In this document: positions 30,093-38,822 of the stretch, piece after piece
Position numbering within the stretch: the stretch's first letter is position 1
Layout of the letters: each line of letters begins with the position of its first letter
NCBI GenBank assembly: GCA_038326025.1
Contig: JBBQJP010000010.1
Location: forward strand, 40,412 to 104,411
Length of the DNA: 64,000 nt
Origin: CAISIP01 sp038326025
Lineage (GTDB): Bacteria > Pseudomonadota > Gammaproteobacteria > Burkholderiales > Burkholderiaceae_C
Direction: 5' to 3'
The notes under the pieces: generated by a model
Told to the model about the DNA's origin: nothing
The model's input: only the letters and a program-made list of their open reading frames with translations
The model's database searches: none
Translations under genes and position numbers: made by a program

Positions 30093-31106
30093 TCATGCCT
30101 TTGATGAAACGATGCGTCCGTTCAGCGGGTAGGCCGGGTCGGTGTAGCCCGGGGTCGACGGATGGCCCGACGGCACCAGCGATTCGACCAGCGCCTCGTC
30201 CTGCGCATCGAGCTGGAATTCGACGGCCGGCAGGTAGTCCTGCCACTGTGCCAGCGTGCGCGGGCCGGCAATGACCGAACTGACCATGCCGTTGGCCAAT
30301 ACCCAGGCTGTGGCGAATTGCGCCAGCGTCACGCCACGTTGCTGCGCATGTTCGGCCAGCGTCTGGGCGATGACCAGTGACTCCTGGCGGAACTCGGTCT
30401 CGACCATGCGTTTGTCGGCGCGTCCGGCCCGGCTGGACGGGTCGGGTGCGGCTCCGGGCTGGTATTTGCCGGTCAATACGCCGCGCGCGATCGGGCTATA
30501 AGACGCCACGCCGATGCCGTAATGCCGGCAGGCCGGCAGAATCTCGACCTCGGGCATGCGGTTGAGCAGGTTGTAATAGGGTTGGCAGACCACAGGGGCC
30601 GGCGCGCCCAGTTGCGCGGCAATGCGCACAATCTCGGCAATACGCCAGCCGCGGAAGTTCGACACCCCCCAGTAACGGATCTTGCCGGCGCGCACCAGGT
30701 CGCCCATGGCGCGTACCGCTTCCTCCAGGTCCATGCCGTCGATGTCGCGGTGCATGTAGTAGATGTCGATATGGTCGGTCTGCAGCCGGCGCAGGCTGGC
30801 CTCGACTTCGCGCATGATCCAGTTGCGCGAATACGCGCCTTCATTGACCCGCGCTGTCATGGCATTGCCAAGTTTGGTGGCTAGCACCCAGTCGTGACGC
30901 TGCGCCTTGATCAGCGCGCCGGTCATTTCTTCAGACGCGCCCTTGGTGTACACGTCTGCGGTATCGATGAAATTGACCCCGCTCTCATGCGCGTGGGCGA
31001 CGATGCGCTGGGCTTCGTCGTATTCGGTCTGGTCGCCGAACATCATGGTGCCCAGGCACAGGGCGGATACTCTCAGATTGCTTTTGCCGAGTTTGCGGTA
31101 TTGCAT
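30093..31106 (-). CDS. Aldo/keto reductase
   Basis: A 337-aa NADPH-dependent oxidoreductase with the (beta/alpha)8 fold. Catalytic tetrad: Asp and Tyr in FIDTADVYTKGASEE, Lys in LATKLGN, and His in DIYYMHRDIDG. The cofactor-binding C-terminal pattern VIAGPRTLAQWQD is also present. ATG 31106 (MQYRKLGKSNLRVSAL) is the normal family start. The frame is open to 31148. It is divergent from gshA by 159 bp. Confidence 0.93.
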   Translation of the reverse strand: MQYRKLGKSNLRVSALCLGTMMFGDQTEYDEAQRIVAHAHESGVNFIDTADVYTKGASEEMTGALIKAQRHDWVLATKLGNAMTARVNEGAYSRNWIMREVEASLRRLQTDHIDIYYMHRDIDGMDLEEAVRAMGDLVRAGKIRYWGVSNFRGWRIAEIVRIAAQLGAPAPVVCQPYYNLLNRMPEVEILPACRHYGIGVASYSPIARGVLTGKYQPGAAPDPSSRAGRADKRMVETEFRQESLVIAQTLAEHAQQRGVTLAQFATAWVLANGMVSSVIAGPRTLAQWQDYLPAVEFQLDAQDEALVESLVPSGHPSTPGYTDPAYPLNGRIVSSKA

Positions 31107-31265
31107 GGAATAAAAGTCAGAGCTAACTGCGATGAAGGGGGGTCCCAAGTGTTACAGAAATGGCGGATCCGGGTTGGCCGGGCCCTTGGATTCGTTGCAA
31201 CCGTCCCCACGTCCTAGAATGGTTCGGCATTTTCCAGCCATTGTTACAAGTCACAAATCAACCGC

Positions 31266-32543
31266 ATGGTCCCACATCTCGTCACGGCACTTACCGGCCC
31301 GATCAATGAACTGGAACAACGTGTGCTGGACTCCATGCCGGCCATCGAGCGCTGGTTCCGGCTCGAATGGATGGAGCACACGCCGCCGTTCTACAGTTCG
31401 GTCGACATCCGCAACGCCGGCTTCAAGCTCGCGCCGGTCGATACCAATCTGTACCCCAGCGGCTGGCAGAACCTGACGCCGGCCATGATGCCGTTGGCGG
31501 TGCAGGCCGCCATGGCGGCAATCGAGAAGATCTGCCCCGAGGCGCGCAACCTGCTGATCATTCCGGAGAACGCGACCAAGGACAGTTTTTATCTGGCCGG
31601 CGTGGCGCAGTTGCAGCGCATCTTTCACATGGCCGGCATGAATGTGCGGGTGGGGTCGATCAATCCCGAGATCAAGAAGGTCACGACCATCGAGTTGCCC
31701 AACGGTGAAAAAGTCCGGCTTGATCCGGTTGTGCGCAGCAAGCGCCGGCTCGGTGTCAAGGATTTCGATCCTTGCACCATCTTGCTCAACAACGACCTGA
31801 GCGCTGGCGTACCCGGCATCCTCGAAGAAATCCACGAGCAGTACTTGCTGCCACCGCTGCATGCCGGCTGGTTCACGCGGCGCAAGAGCCGACATTCGCA
31901 GAGTTACGAAGAGGTATCCAAGCGCTTCGGCAAGTTGCTCGGTGTCGACCCCTGGCTGATCAACCCGATGTTCAACCGCTGCGGAGAAGTCGACATGTCG
32001 CACGATGCCGGCATGGAATGCCTGACCACCAATGTCGACGCCTTGCTGACCAAGATCCGGCGCAAGTACAAGGAATACGGCATCAACGAAAAACCGTTCG
32101 TCGTGATCAAGGCTGACAACAGCAGCACCGGCTTTGGCATCACCACCGTGCGCGACGTCAAGGATCTGGCGCGCATCCGGGCCGATGCCAAGTCCAAGCC
32201 CCATCCTCCGCTCGAGGTCATCGTGCAGGAGGGCGTGCTGACCAACGAACGCATGAACGACGCCATGGCCGAGCCGGTGGTGTACATGATGGACCGTTAT
32301 GTGGTGGGTGGTTTCTACCGGGTGCATGCCGGCCGCGGCAGTGATGAAAATCTCAATGCGCCCGGTTCGAGCTACGTTCCACTGGCTTTCGCCGAGAGTG
32401 CGCACTTACCGCAGCCGGGCGTGCGGCCTGGCGCCAGCGCGCCCAATCGCTTCTATATGTATGGCGTGATCGGCCGTCTGGCCATGCTAGCAGCCAGCTA
32501 CGAGCTCGAGGCGACGGACCCGGACGCCGAAACCTACGACTGA
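31266..32543 (+). CDS. gshA: Glutamate-cysteine ligase
   Basis: The first enzyme of glutathione synthesis, joining glutamate and cysteine with ATP. At 425 aa it belongs to the betaproteobacterial/Acidithiobacillus type rather than the E. coli type. Recognisable segments include YSSVDIRNAGFKLAPVDTNLYPSGWQN, NPMFNRCGEVDMSHDAGMEC and VVIKADNSSTGFGITTV (ATP-grasp-like). ATG 31266 is at the expected place. It is followed by kup and gshB in the same direction. Confidence 0.94.
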   Translation: MVPHLVTALTGPINELEQRVLDSMPAIERWFRLEWMEHTPPFYSSVDIRNAGFKLAPVDTNLYPSGWQNLTPAMMPLAVQAAMAAIEKICPEARNLLIIPENATKDSFYLAGVAQLQRIFHMAGMNVRVGSINPEIKKVTTIELPNGEKVRLDPVVRSKRRLGVKDFDPCTILLNNDLSAGVPGILEEIHEQYLLPPLHAGWFTRRKSRHSQSYEEVSKRFGKLLGVDPWLINPMFNRCGEVDMSHDAGMECLTTNVDALLTKIRRKYKEYGINEKPFVVIKADNSSTGFGITTVRDVKDLARIRADAKSKPHPPLEVIVQEGVLTNERMNDAMAEPVVYMMDRYVVGGFYRVHAGRGSDENLNAPGSSYVPLAFAESAHLPQPGVRPGASAPNRFYMYGVIGRLAMLAASYELEATDPDAETYD

Positions 32544-32565
32544 GTTTCTCGCGCGCTTTTGTCGC

Positions 32566-32594
32566 GTTGCGGCTGACAGTTGCTGCGCCGCAAC
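32566..32594. other. Hairpin downstream of gshA
   Basis: GTTGCGGC and GCCGCAAC form a perfect 8-bp stem with a 13-base loop, 23 bp after the gshA stop. No T-run follows, so it is either a weak attenuator or an mRNA-stabilising 3' structure between gshA and kup. Confidence 0.4.
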
Positions 32595-32684
32595 ATAACT
32601 GGCGAAATCTGCCAGTCTAGAGCCGCAAGTCTGCCGATCGAGGCTGTCCGCGGGAGCACAATGCGCCTTGATTTGCAGCAATTG

Positions 32685-32704
32685 CGGCCGGTTGCTACCG
32701 GCCG
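32685..32704. promoter_or_regulatory. Hairpin immediately upstream of kup
   Basis: CGGCCGGT-TGCT-ACCGGCCG is a perfect 8-bp stem with a 4-base loop that ends 12 bases before the TTG start of kup, covering the place where a ribosome site would be. It could limit kup translation. This is inference from sequence only. Confidence 0.45.
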
Positions 32705-32716
32705 TCACTTCTTCAC

Positions 32717-34585
32717 TTGTCCACTTCCAAATCCTCCCTTGCCGCGCTGACGGTTGGCGCGGTTGGTGTCGTTTACGGCGACATCGGCACCAGTGTGTTG
32801 TACGCGATGAAGGAGGTGTTCAATTCGGGACACGTGCCGTTCACGCCCGAGAACATCTACGGCATCCTGTCGATCTTCTTCTGGACACTGACCATCATCG
32901 TCTCGGTCAAGTACGTGGTGCTGGTTCTGCGCGCCGACAACCATGGTGAAGGTGGACTGGTCGCCATGCTGGCGCTGGCCTCGCAGGCAGTCAAAGGCAG
33001 CCCGCGACTGCGCGGTGTGTTGCTCACGGTCGGCATTTTCGGCACCGCACTGTTCTACGGCGATGGTGTCATCACTCCGGCGATTTCGGTGCTGTCGGCG
33101 GTCGAGGGCCTGGAAGTTGTGTCGCCGGCATTCAAGACCTATGTGATTCCGCTCACGCTGGCCATTCTGTTCGTGTTGTTTGCGGTACAAAAACGCGGCA
33201 CCGGTGGCTTAGGCAAATTCTTCGGGCCCATCACGCTGGTGTGGTTCGCGGTGATCTCGCTGCTTGGTGTGATCCATATCGCGCACGATCCGCAGATACT
33301 GATGGCGGTGAGTCCGCACTACGCGCTGGCCTTCATCTTCGACAACCCGCTGGTGACTTTCATCATCCTTGGCGCGGTGGTGTTGTGTGTCACCGGCGCC
33401 GAAGCGCTTTATGCCGATCTCGGACATTTCGGCAAGAAGCCGATACGCCTGGCCTGGTTCTCGGTGGTCATGCCTGCGCTCACGCTGAACTATTTTGGCC
33501 AGGGCGCCTTGTTGCTGCGTTATCCCGAGACAGTGAAGAACCCGTTCTATCTGATGGCTCCGGACTGGGCGTTGATACCCCTGGTCGTGCTGGCCACCAT
33601 GGCCACGGTGATAGCGTCACAGGCACTGATCACAGGCGCATTCAGCGTGACCAAGCAAGTGATACAGATGGGTTATCTGCCGCGGCTCGATATCCACCAC
33701 ACAAGTGTGCGCGACACCGGGCAGATCTACATACCGCTGGTCAACTGGGGCCTGTTTGCAGCCATCGTGCTGGCGGTCGTATTGTTCCGCTCGTCGAGCA
33801 ATCTGGCGTCGGCCTACGGCGTGGCCGTGTGCACTGACATGCTGATCACGACCATCCTGACTTTCTACGTGATCCGATACCACTGGAACTATCCGCTGGC
33901 CCTGTGCATTGGTGCGACCGGTGTATTTTTTGTCGTGGATTTCGCGTTCTTCGCGTCCAATCTGATGAAGTTGTTTGAAGGCGGCTGGTTTCCGCTGCTC
34001 ATCGGCGCCAGTGTCTTCACATTGATGGTCACCTGGAAGGAAGGCCGGCGCCTGCTCAATGCGGCACTGCGCGAGGATGCGATCGACCTGCGCAGTTTTC
34101 TCGACTCGGTGTTCGTCAGCCCGCCGACGCGCGTAGCGGGAACCGCGGTGTTTCTGACCGCCGACATCGACACCGTGCCCAATGCCATGCTGCACAACCT
34201 CAAGCACAACAAGGTGATGCACGAGAACAACCTGTTTGTCACGGTACGCAATCACGAGGTGCCCTGGATCGGCATGGACAAGCGCATCGAGATCGAGTCG
34301 CTGGGCCGTCATTGCTGGCAGGTCGTGATTCACTACGGTTTCAAGAACGACCCCGATGTGCCCAAGGCACTGCAGCAGATCCGGGGCCGTGGTTGTGATC
34401 TCGATCCGATGACCACCAGCTACTTCCTGTCACGCGACACGGTGGTTCCCACCATCGGCAGTGGCATGGCGCCGTGGCGCGAGAAACTGTTTGCCCAGAT
34501 GCACCGCAATGCCGGCGCAGCTGCCGATTTCCTGAACTTGCCGAATAACGCGGTGGTGGAGTTGGGTTCGAAGGTGGAGATCTGA
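32717..34585 (+). CDS. kup: Low-affinity potassium uptake protein Kup
   Basis: A 622-aa proton-coupled K+ transporter of the KUP/HAK/KT family, with 12 helices in the first 430 residues and a cytoplasmic C-terminal domain. The signature near residue 22 reads GDIGTSVLYAMKE, where most Kup proteins have Pro in place of the Val. Other motifs include GEGGLVAMLALA, FYGDGVITPAISVLSAVEGL and GAVVLCVTGAEALYADLGHFG. Start TTG 32717 gives the normal N-terminus (STSKSSLAALTVGA) but has no visible ribosome site and sits behind a hairpin. It is placed between gshA and gshB. Confidence 0.94.
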   Translation: MSTSKSSLAALTVGAVGVVYGDIGTSVLYAMKEVFNSGHVPFTPENIYGILSIFFWTLTIIVSVKYVVLVLRADNHGEGGLVAMLALASQAVKGSPRLRGVLLTVGIFGTALFYGDGVITPAISVLSAVEGLEVVSPAFKTYVIPLTLAILFVLFAVQKRGTGGLGKFFGPITLVWFAVISLLGVIHIAHDPQILMAVSPHYALAFIFDNPLVTFIILGAVVLCVTGAEALYADLGHFGKKPIRLAWFSVVMPALTLNYFGQGALLLRYPETVKNPFYLMAPDWALIPLVVLATMATVIASQALITGAFSVTKQVIQMGYLPRLDIHHTSVRDTGQIYIPLVNWGLFAAIVLAVVLFRSSSNLASAYGVAVCTDMLITTILTFYVIRYHWNYPLALCIGATGVFFVVDFAFFASNLMKLFEGGWFPLLIGASVFTLMVTWKEGRRLLNAALREDAIDLRSFLDSVFVSPPTRVAGTAVFLTADIDTVPNAMLHNLKHNKVMHENNLFVTVRNHEVPWIGMDKRIEIESLGRHCWQVVIHYGFKNDPDVPKALQQIRGRGCDLDPMTTSYFLSRDTVVPTIGSGMAPWREKLFAQMHRNAGAAADFLNLPNNAVVELGSKVEI

Positions 34586-35125
34586 TCGCGCCTGTTGCTC
34601 AGGTCTCTGTTCTGTGCTGTGGTCGGGCCATGTGTGGCTTGATATTTCTATCCACGCGGATACGCCGGTTGTGGATCAGGACGGCGAGGCACTCTGCTCC
34701 GCGAATGTCATCCGGCCTTCGGCCTCCCTCTTTATTTCGCTCCACAGAGCGCCTCACCTCCCTGATCGGCTGGCGTGCGTTGGACGCGAAGCTTGCGTTA
34801 GTGGTGTGCCAGCGGCGGCGCAGGACTCGCGGAGTGGGCGGGGGGCGCAGCGAAGTCAAGGGGGAATCAATGGGCGAAGCCCATTGAGGAGGACATGAGC
34901 GGAGCCCCCCGCCCGCTTTGCGAGTCCCACTACCGACGTCACCGCCAAGGACAGTCCGGGTAATTCGAATTGCATCGACAGTCCATGGAGCAAGCCGGTA
35001 ATGGCAACCATGCCCGCGTATCAGACAAGCCTTTGTCCGGCTCGGCACAATAGCGGCTTTCCTGCGAATGTCCGGCTGCGGTGATTGCGCCGGCAACCGG
35101 GATGACCAACCGAGCGCGCGCCACC
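34586..35125. other. 540-bp gap without a gene; structured sequence
   Basis: I find no supportable reading frame between kup and gshB. The sequence contains the large nested inverted repeat listed separately and a smaller GGCC-TTC-GGCC hairpin near 34715. The style is that of a non-coding extragenic repeat element. A promoter for gshB probably lies in the last 200 bases, but no clear -35/-10 pair stands out. Confidence 0.6.
34824..34926. repeat. Nested inverted repeat (hairpin within hairpin)
   Basis: The outer arms, 34824-34846 and 34904-34926, are 23 bases each and complementary at 20 of 23 positions. They begin GACTCGCGGAG and end GCGAGTC. Inside them is a perfect 8-bp hairpin CAATGGGC-GAA-GCCCATTG at 34868-34886. 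The whole can fold into a long cruciform or RNA structure between kup and gshB. It resembles an extragenic repeat or structured RNA, and no known class is assigned. Confidence 0.7.
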
Positions 35126-36088
35126 ATGCATATTCTTTTTGTTGCCGATCCCCTGGAGTCTTTCAAGATCTACAAGGACACCACCTTCGCGATGATGCGC
35201 GAGGCACAGCGGCGAGGCCACAAACTGTCGGCCTGCGAGGTCACTGATATTTCGTGGGTCACCGGCGGTCGCGTGATGGCCGGCGTGCGCGACATCGTGC
35301 TCACTGGTGACAAAGACCACTGGTTCGAGGCTGGCGCCACCGGGCTGGACCGGCGTGCCAGCGAACTGGCTGACTTCGACGCGATCGTGATGCGCAAGGA
35401 CCCGCCGTTCGACTCCGAATTTTTCTACGCCACGCACCTGCTCGAGCAGGCCGAGCGCGAAGGGGCCAGGGTGTTCAACAAGCCACGCGCCTTGCGCGAC
35501 CACCCGGAAAAGCTCGCGGTCATGGAGTTCCCGCAGTTCACCGGGCCTACGCTGGTCACGCGCAACGCGCAGCAGGTGCGGCAATTTCACGCAGAGCACC
35601 GCGACATCATCCTCAAGCCGCTCGACGGCATGGGCGGCACCGGCATTTTCCGGGTGCGCGACGATGGCATGAACCTGGGCACCATCATTGAGACCCTCAA
35701 CCGCGATGGCGCGCAGTCGCTGATGGTGCAGAAATACCTGCCGGAGATCGTCGCGGGTGACAAGCGGGTGCTGCTGATTGGTGGCAAGCCCGTGCCGTTT
35801 TCGCTGGCCCGTATTCCACAAGGCAGCGAGATCCGAGGCAATCTGGCGGTGGGTGGCAAGGGTGTTGCGCAGCCGCTGTCCCAACGTGATCGCGAAATCG
35901 CCGAGGCGCTGGGCCCGGTGCTGGCGGCGCGTGGCCTGTTGCTGGTGGGGGTGGATGTCATCGGCGACTACGTCACCGAGATCAACGTGACCAGTCCAAC
36001 CTGCTTTCAGGAAATTCACGACCAGGCCGGCTTTGATGTGCCGGCGATGTTTGTCGATGCGCTGGAGGCGGCGGTCGCCGCGTCCTGA
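35126..36088 (+). CDS. gshB: Glutathione synthetase
   Basis: The 320-aa ATP-grasp enzyme that adds glycine to gamma-glutamylcysteine. Motifs: MHILFVADPLESFKIYKDTTFAMM at the start, FNKPRALRDHPEKL, ILKPLDGMGGTGIFR (ATP-grasp), and GDKRVLLIGGKPVP. The C-terminal VTEINVTSPTCFQEI holds metal-binding Glu and Asn. ATG 35126 is the standard start. The frame is open from 35081. It completes the glutathione pathway begun by gshA. Confidence 0.96.
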   Translation: MHILFVADPLESFKIYKDTTFAMMREAQRRGHKLSACEVTDISWVTGGRVMAGVRDIVLTGDKDHWFEAGATGLDRRASELADFDAIVMRKDPPFDSEFFYATHLLEQAEREGARVFNKPRALRDHPEKLAVMEFPQFTGPTLVTRNAQQVRQFHAEHRDIILKPLDGMGGTGIFRVRDDGMNLGTIIETLNRDGAQSLMVQKYLPEIVAGDKRVLLIGGKPVPFSLARIPQGSEIRGNLAVGGKGVAQPLSQRDREIAEALGPVLAARGLLLVGVDVIGDYVTEINVTSPTCFQEIHDQAGFDVPAMFVDALEAAVAAS

Positions 36089-36139
36089 CAAAGCTGCTGG
36101 TGCGCCAGCCCCGCGCCATCGCAGCGCCAATGCCGCCGG

Positions 36140-36955
36140 TCAGACCTCCGCGCTCACCTGTGGCGCCATCGGTGCGGCTTGCGGGATGCCCTCGACGAAG
36201 GTGATGAATTCACCCGGTTGCAGCGCCGTCCAGTTCTCATTCGTCGTCAGGGGTTCGGTCACGACGATGGCCAGCCGGTCCTCCGGGCAGTTGTGCTGCG
36301 ACAGATCCATCTTCATGTCTTCGTCGCGCAGATGCACCTCGGTGAACGGGTGCTGGCGCACCAGATAGTGCAGCTTGGTACTGGCGTGGGCCCACAAGGC
36401 CTGGCCGTTGCTCAGCAGGAAGTTGAAGGTGCCGTGCGCGGCGATCTGGGGCACCAGTTCCTTGAGTGTCAGGCTCAGTTCGGCGACGCTGGGTACGCCG
36501 GCGTGTGATTTGACGATCTCCTGCATCAGCCAGCAAAACGCCAGTTCGCTGTCGGTGTCACCCACAGGTCGGAAGTTGCCATGCAGCGTGGGGGCATAGT
36601 CCTTGAGGTCGCCATTGTGCGCAAACACCCAGTAGCGGCCCCAGAGTTCGCGTACGAAGGGGTGGGCGTTTTCCAGCGTGGTTGCGCCCAAGGTCGCCTT
36701 GCGCACATGGGCGATCACGTTGTGGCTCTTGATCGGGAAACTGCGCAGCATGTGCGCCAGTGGCGACGTGGCCGCACTTTCCTTGTCGACGAAGTGGCGG
36801 ATGCCACGCCCGGGCTTTTCGCCTTCGCTTTCAAAGAACGCGATGCCCCAGCCATCGGCGTGATGGTCGGTCTCCCCGCCGCGCCGGGCGAAGCCGGAGA
36901 AGCTCAGGGTCAGGCTGGCGGGCAGCCGGCTATTCATTCCCAATAACTGGCACAT
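36140..36955 (-). CDS. Class II glutamine amidotransferase, YafJ-like
   Basis: A 271-aa protein of the YafJ/DUG3 Ntn-hydrolase group. The start MCQLLGMNSR exposes the catalytic N-terminal Cys after Met removal. GGETDHHADGWGIAFFE, HVRKATLGA and WVFAHNGDL follow as in the family. Eukaryotic Dug3 takes part in glutathione breakdown, which is interesting next to gshB, but a role in glutathione turnover here is only inference. The frame is open to 37012; ATG 36955 is fixed by the catalytic Cys. It is convergent with gshB. Confidence 0.92.
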   Translation of the reverse strand: MCQLLGMNSRLPASLTLSFSGFARRGGETDHHADGWGIAFFESEGEKPGRGIRHFVDKESAATSPLAHMLRSFPIKSHNVIAHVRKATLGATTLENAHPFVRELWGRYWVFAHNGDLKDYAPTLHGNFRPVGDTDSELAFCWLMQEIVKSHAGVPSVAELSLTLKELVPQIAAHGTFNFLLSNGQALWAHASTKLHYLVRQHPFTEVHLRDEDMKMDLSQHNCPEDRLAIVVTEPLTTNENWTALQPGEFITFVEGIPQAAPMAPQVSAEV

Positions 36956-37043
36956 TTCGCAGAAGTCTCGCAGGCCTTGGGGCGAACACTCGTCCGACGC
37001 GGCCTGCCTCACAGTTTAGCGGTCGCCGGCGTCAGACCCGAAA

Positions 37044-38543
37044 CTATGGATGTGACTGTTGCGGCGGCGCCGCATCCGCGGCTGGCGGCGCGCGCAATTG
37101 CCAGGCTGCCAGCATGGCCAGCACACACAAGGCGGCCAGCATCAGAAAGGCTTCGTTGAACGCAGCCAGTCGCTGCGGGCTGCTGGCAATGCGGGTCAGG
37201 TCATCGCCATGCACGGCCAGCCGCCACTCGAGCACGATGCCACACAGGCTCACGCCGGCGGAGCCGCCGAGCATGCGGATGAAATTGATGGTGCTCGCAC
37301 CCTGTGCGATCAGGTCCTTGTCCAGTCCACGCATCGATCCCAGGTTCAGCGCTGGCAGGATGAACCCCAGCCCGATGCGTCCGAGCACCGTGAAAACGAT
37401 GACGTACCAGATCGAGCTGTCCAGCGTCACCACCAAGATCAACGCGAACGACAAGGCCAGCAGGGCCAGGCCCAGGCTGATCAGGATATGGGTCGACACC
37501 TGATCGGCCATCCGCCCCGCAATGCCAATCGTGACCGCCAACGCAAGGCCGGCCGGCAGCAATATGCCTCCCACATACGAAGGCGACAACTGCAGCGCCA
37601 GCTGCATGTAGACCGGAAGCAGGTAGGTGGAGCCGAACAAGGCCATGCCATAAATGAGTGCCACGATGCTGCCCATCGCAAAGCGTCGGTCGGTGAACAA
37701 GGCCTGGTTCATCAGGGGTCCGTGCGGGCTGCCACTTCCCATCGCAGCGCCCAGTGCGCGCTGGCGCATCACGAACCAGATGCCGATGGCCAGCGCCGCG
37801 CCAAGCAGCGCCAGTGGCTGGGCGCCAAGACCCTGGTGCAACTGGACCAGGCCATTGAGCAGGCACACGGTGCCCGCGCCCGCCAGCAACAGGCTGGGCC
37901 AGTCCATCGATGCAGTCCCGCGACCCGCGAGGGCGCCACCGGGAGCCGAGGTCGGCACATAACGCGCCGAAAGCCAAAGGGACGCCAGGCAGAAAGGCAC
38001 CACCATGAAAAATAGCGAACGCCAGCCAAACAGCTCGACCAGCACGCCACCCAGGCTCGGGCCCAATGCCGGTGCCAGCACCACACCGGTGCCGAAGATG
38101 CCCATGGCGCGGCCTTGTTCACTGGGCTTGAAGGCCCGCATGATGACGATGGCCGGTATGGGCTGTACCACGCCGGCTGCAAGGCCCTCGGCCACGCGTG
38201 CTGCCAGCACCAGCGGAAAACTGGTGGCGAATCCGCCGGCCACGCCACCCGCCAGCAGCAGCCACATGGTGCCGGCATAGGTGCGCCGATAGCCAAACCG
38301 GCCCAGCATCCACGGCGTGGTCAGCATCGAGACGGTCATGGCCATCATGAAGCCCGAGGCCACCCATTGCGCGCGCTCCTGGCCCACGGCGAAATGGTGG
38401 CTGAGGTCCGGCACGGCCACGTTGATGATGGTCGAGGACATGATGGCCGCGACCGAGCCCACCATCACCGCGAACAGCAGTAGCCAGCGGTAGCGCTCGC
38501 CATGTAACGCCTGCAGCTCGGGCAGGGTGCTGGCGCGGGTCAA
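37044..38543 (-). CDS. MFS transporter, DHA2 (EmrB/QacA-like) drug exporter
   Basis: A 499-aa carrier with about 14 helices. The signature IINVAVPDLSHHFAVGQERAQWVASGFMM, motif A (GRFGYRRTYAGTM) and antiporter motif C (GTGVVLAPALGPSLGGVL) place it with DHA2 proton antiporters, which expel drugs and cationic compounds. Start TTG 38543. No adjoining membrane-fusion (EmrA) gene is seen. The gene stands alone between YafJ and the tautomerase. Confidence 0.9.
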   Translation of the reverse strand: MTRASTLPELQALHGERYRWLLLFAVMVGSVAAIMSSTIINVAVPDLSHHFAVGQERAQWVASGFMMAMTVSMLTTPWMLGRFGYRRTYAGTMWLLLAGGVAGGFATSFPLVLAARVAEGLAAGVVQPIPAIVIMRAFKPSEQGRAMGIFGTGVVLAPALGPSLGGVLVELFGWRSLFFMVVPFCLASLWLSARYVPTSAPGGALAGRGTASMDWPSLLLAGAGTVCLLNGLVQLHQGLGAQPLALLGAALAIGIWFVMRQRALGAAMGSGSPHGPLMNQALFTDRRFAMGSIVALIYGMALFGSTYLLPVYMQLALQLSPSYVGGILLPAGLALAVTIGIAGRMADQVSTHILISLGLALLALSFALILVVTLDSSIWYVIVFTVLGRIGLGFILPALNLGSMRGLDKDLIAQGASTINFIRMLGGSAGVSLCGIVLEWRLAVHGDDLTRIASSPQRLAAFNEAFLMLAALCVLAMLAAWQLRAPPAADAAPPQQSHP

Positions 38544-38604
38544 ATGCCGTATGCCTGGTACGTCAGGGCGTCAATGCGCACCCCGGCCAAGGCGCGAAAC
38601 ATAC

Positions 38605-38796
38605 TCAGTCGCGTGGCTCGGACCACAGTTTTCCGCCAGTGGCCCAGTTCTCGCGTTTGACGTCAGTGATCAGGATGTCGACCGATTCGGGCGATCCGCC
38701 GAGCACCTCGACGGTTACGCGGGTGATTTCCTGCACCAGTTTCTTCTTCTGCTCGACGGTACGGCCTTCCATCATTTCAACGTGGTAGGTGGGCAT
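38605..38796 (-). CDS. 4-oxalocrotonate tautomerase-family protein
   Basis: A 63-aa tautomerase superfamily subunit. Pro1, exposed after Met removal (PTYHVEMMEGRT), is the catalytic base, followed by QKKKLVQEITRVTVEVLG and VDILITDVKRENWATGG. ATG 38796 has an AAAGGAG ribosome site 7 bases upstream. Homologues act on small 2-oxo or aromatic-derived acids. It lies 26 bp downstream of an MFS gene on the same strand and may be co-transcribed with it. Confidence 0.92.
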   Translation of the reverse strand: MPTYHVEMMEGRTVEQKKKLVQEITRVTVEVLGGSPESVDILITDVKRENWATGGKLWSEPRD

Positions 38797-38822
38797 GGAA
38801 ACTCCTTTTGGGTGAATTGAAA

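Noticed and set aside
34614..34898. Small plus-strand frame in the kup-gshB gap
   Set aside because: No ribosome site, no domain, and it runs through the inverted repeat; more likely non-coding.
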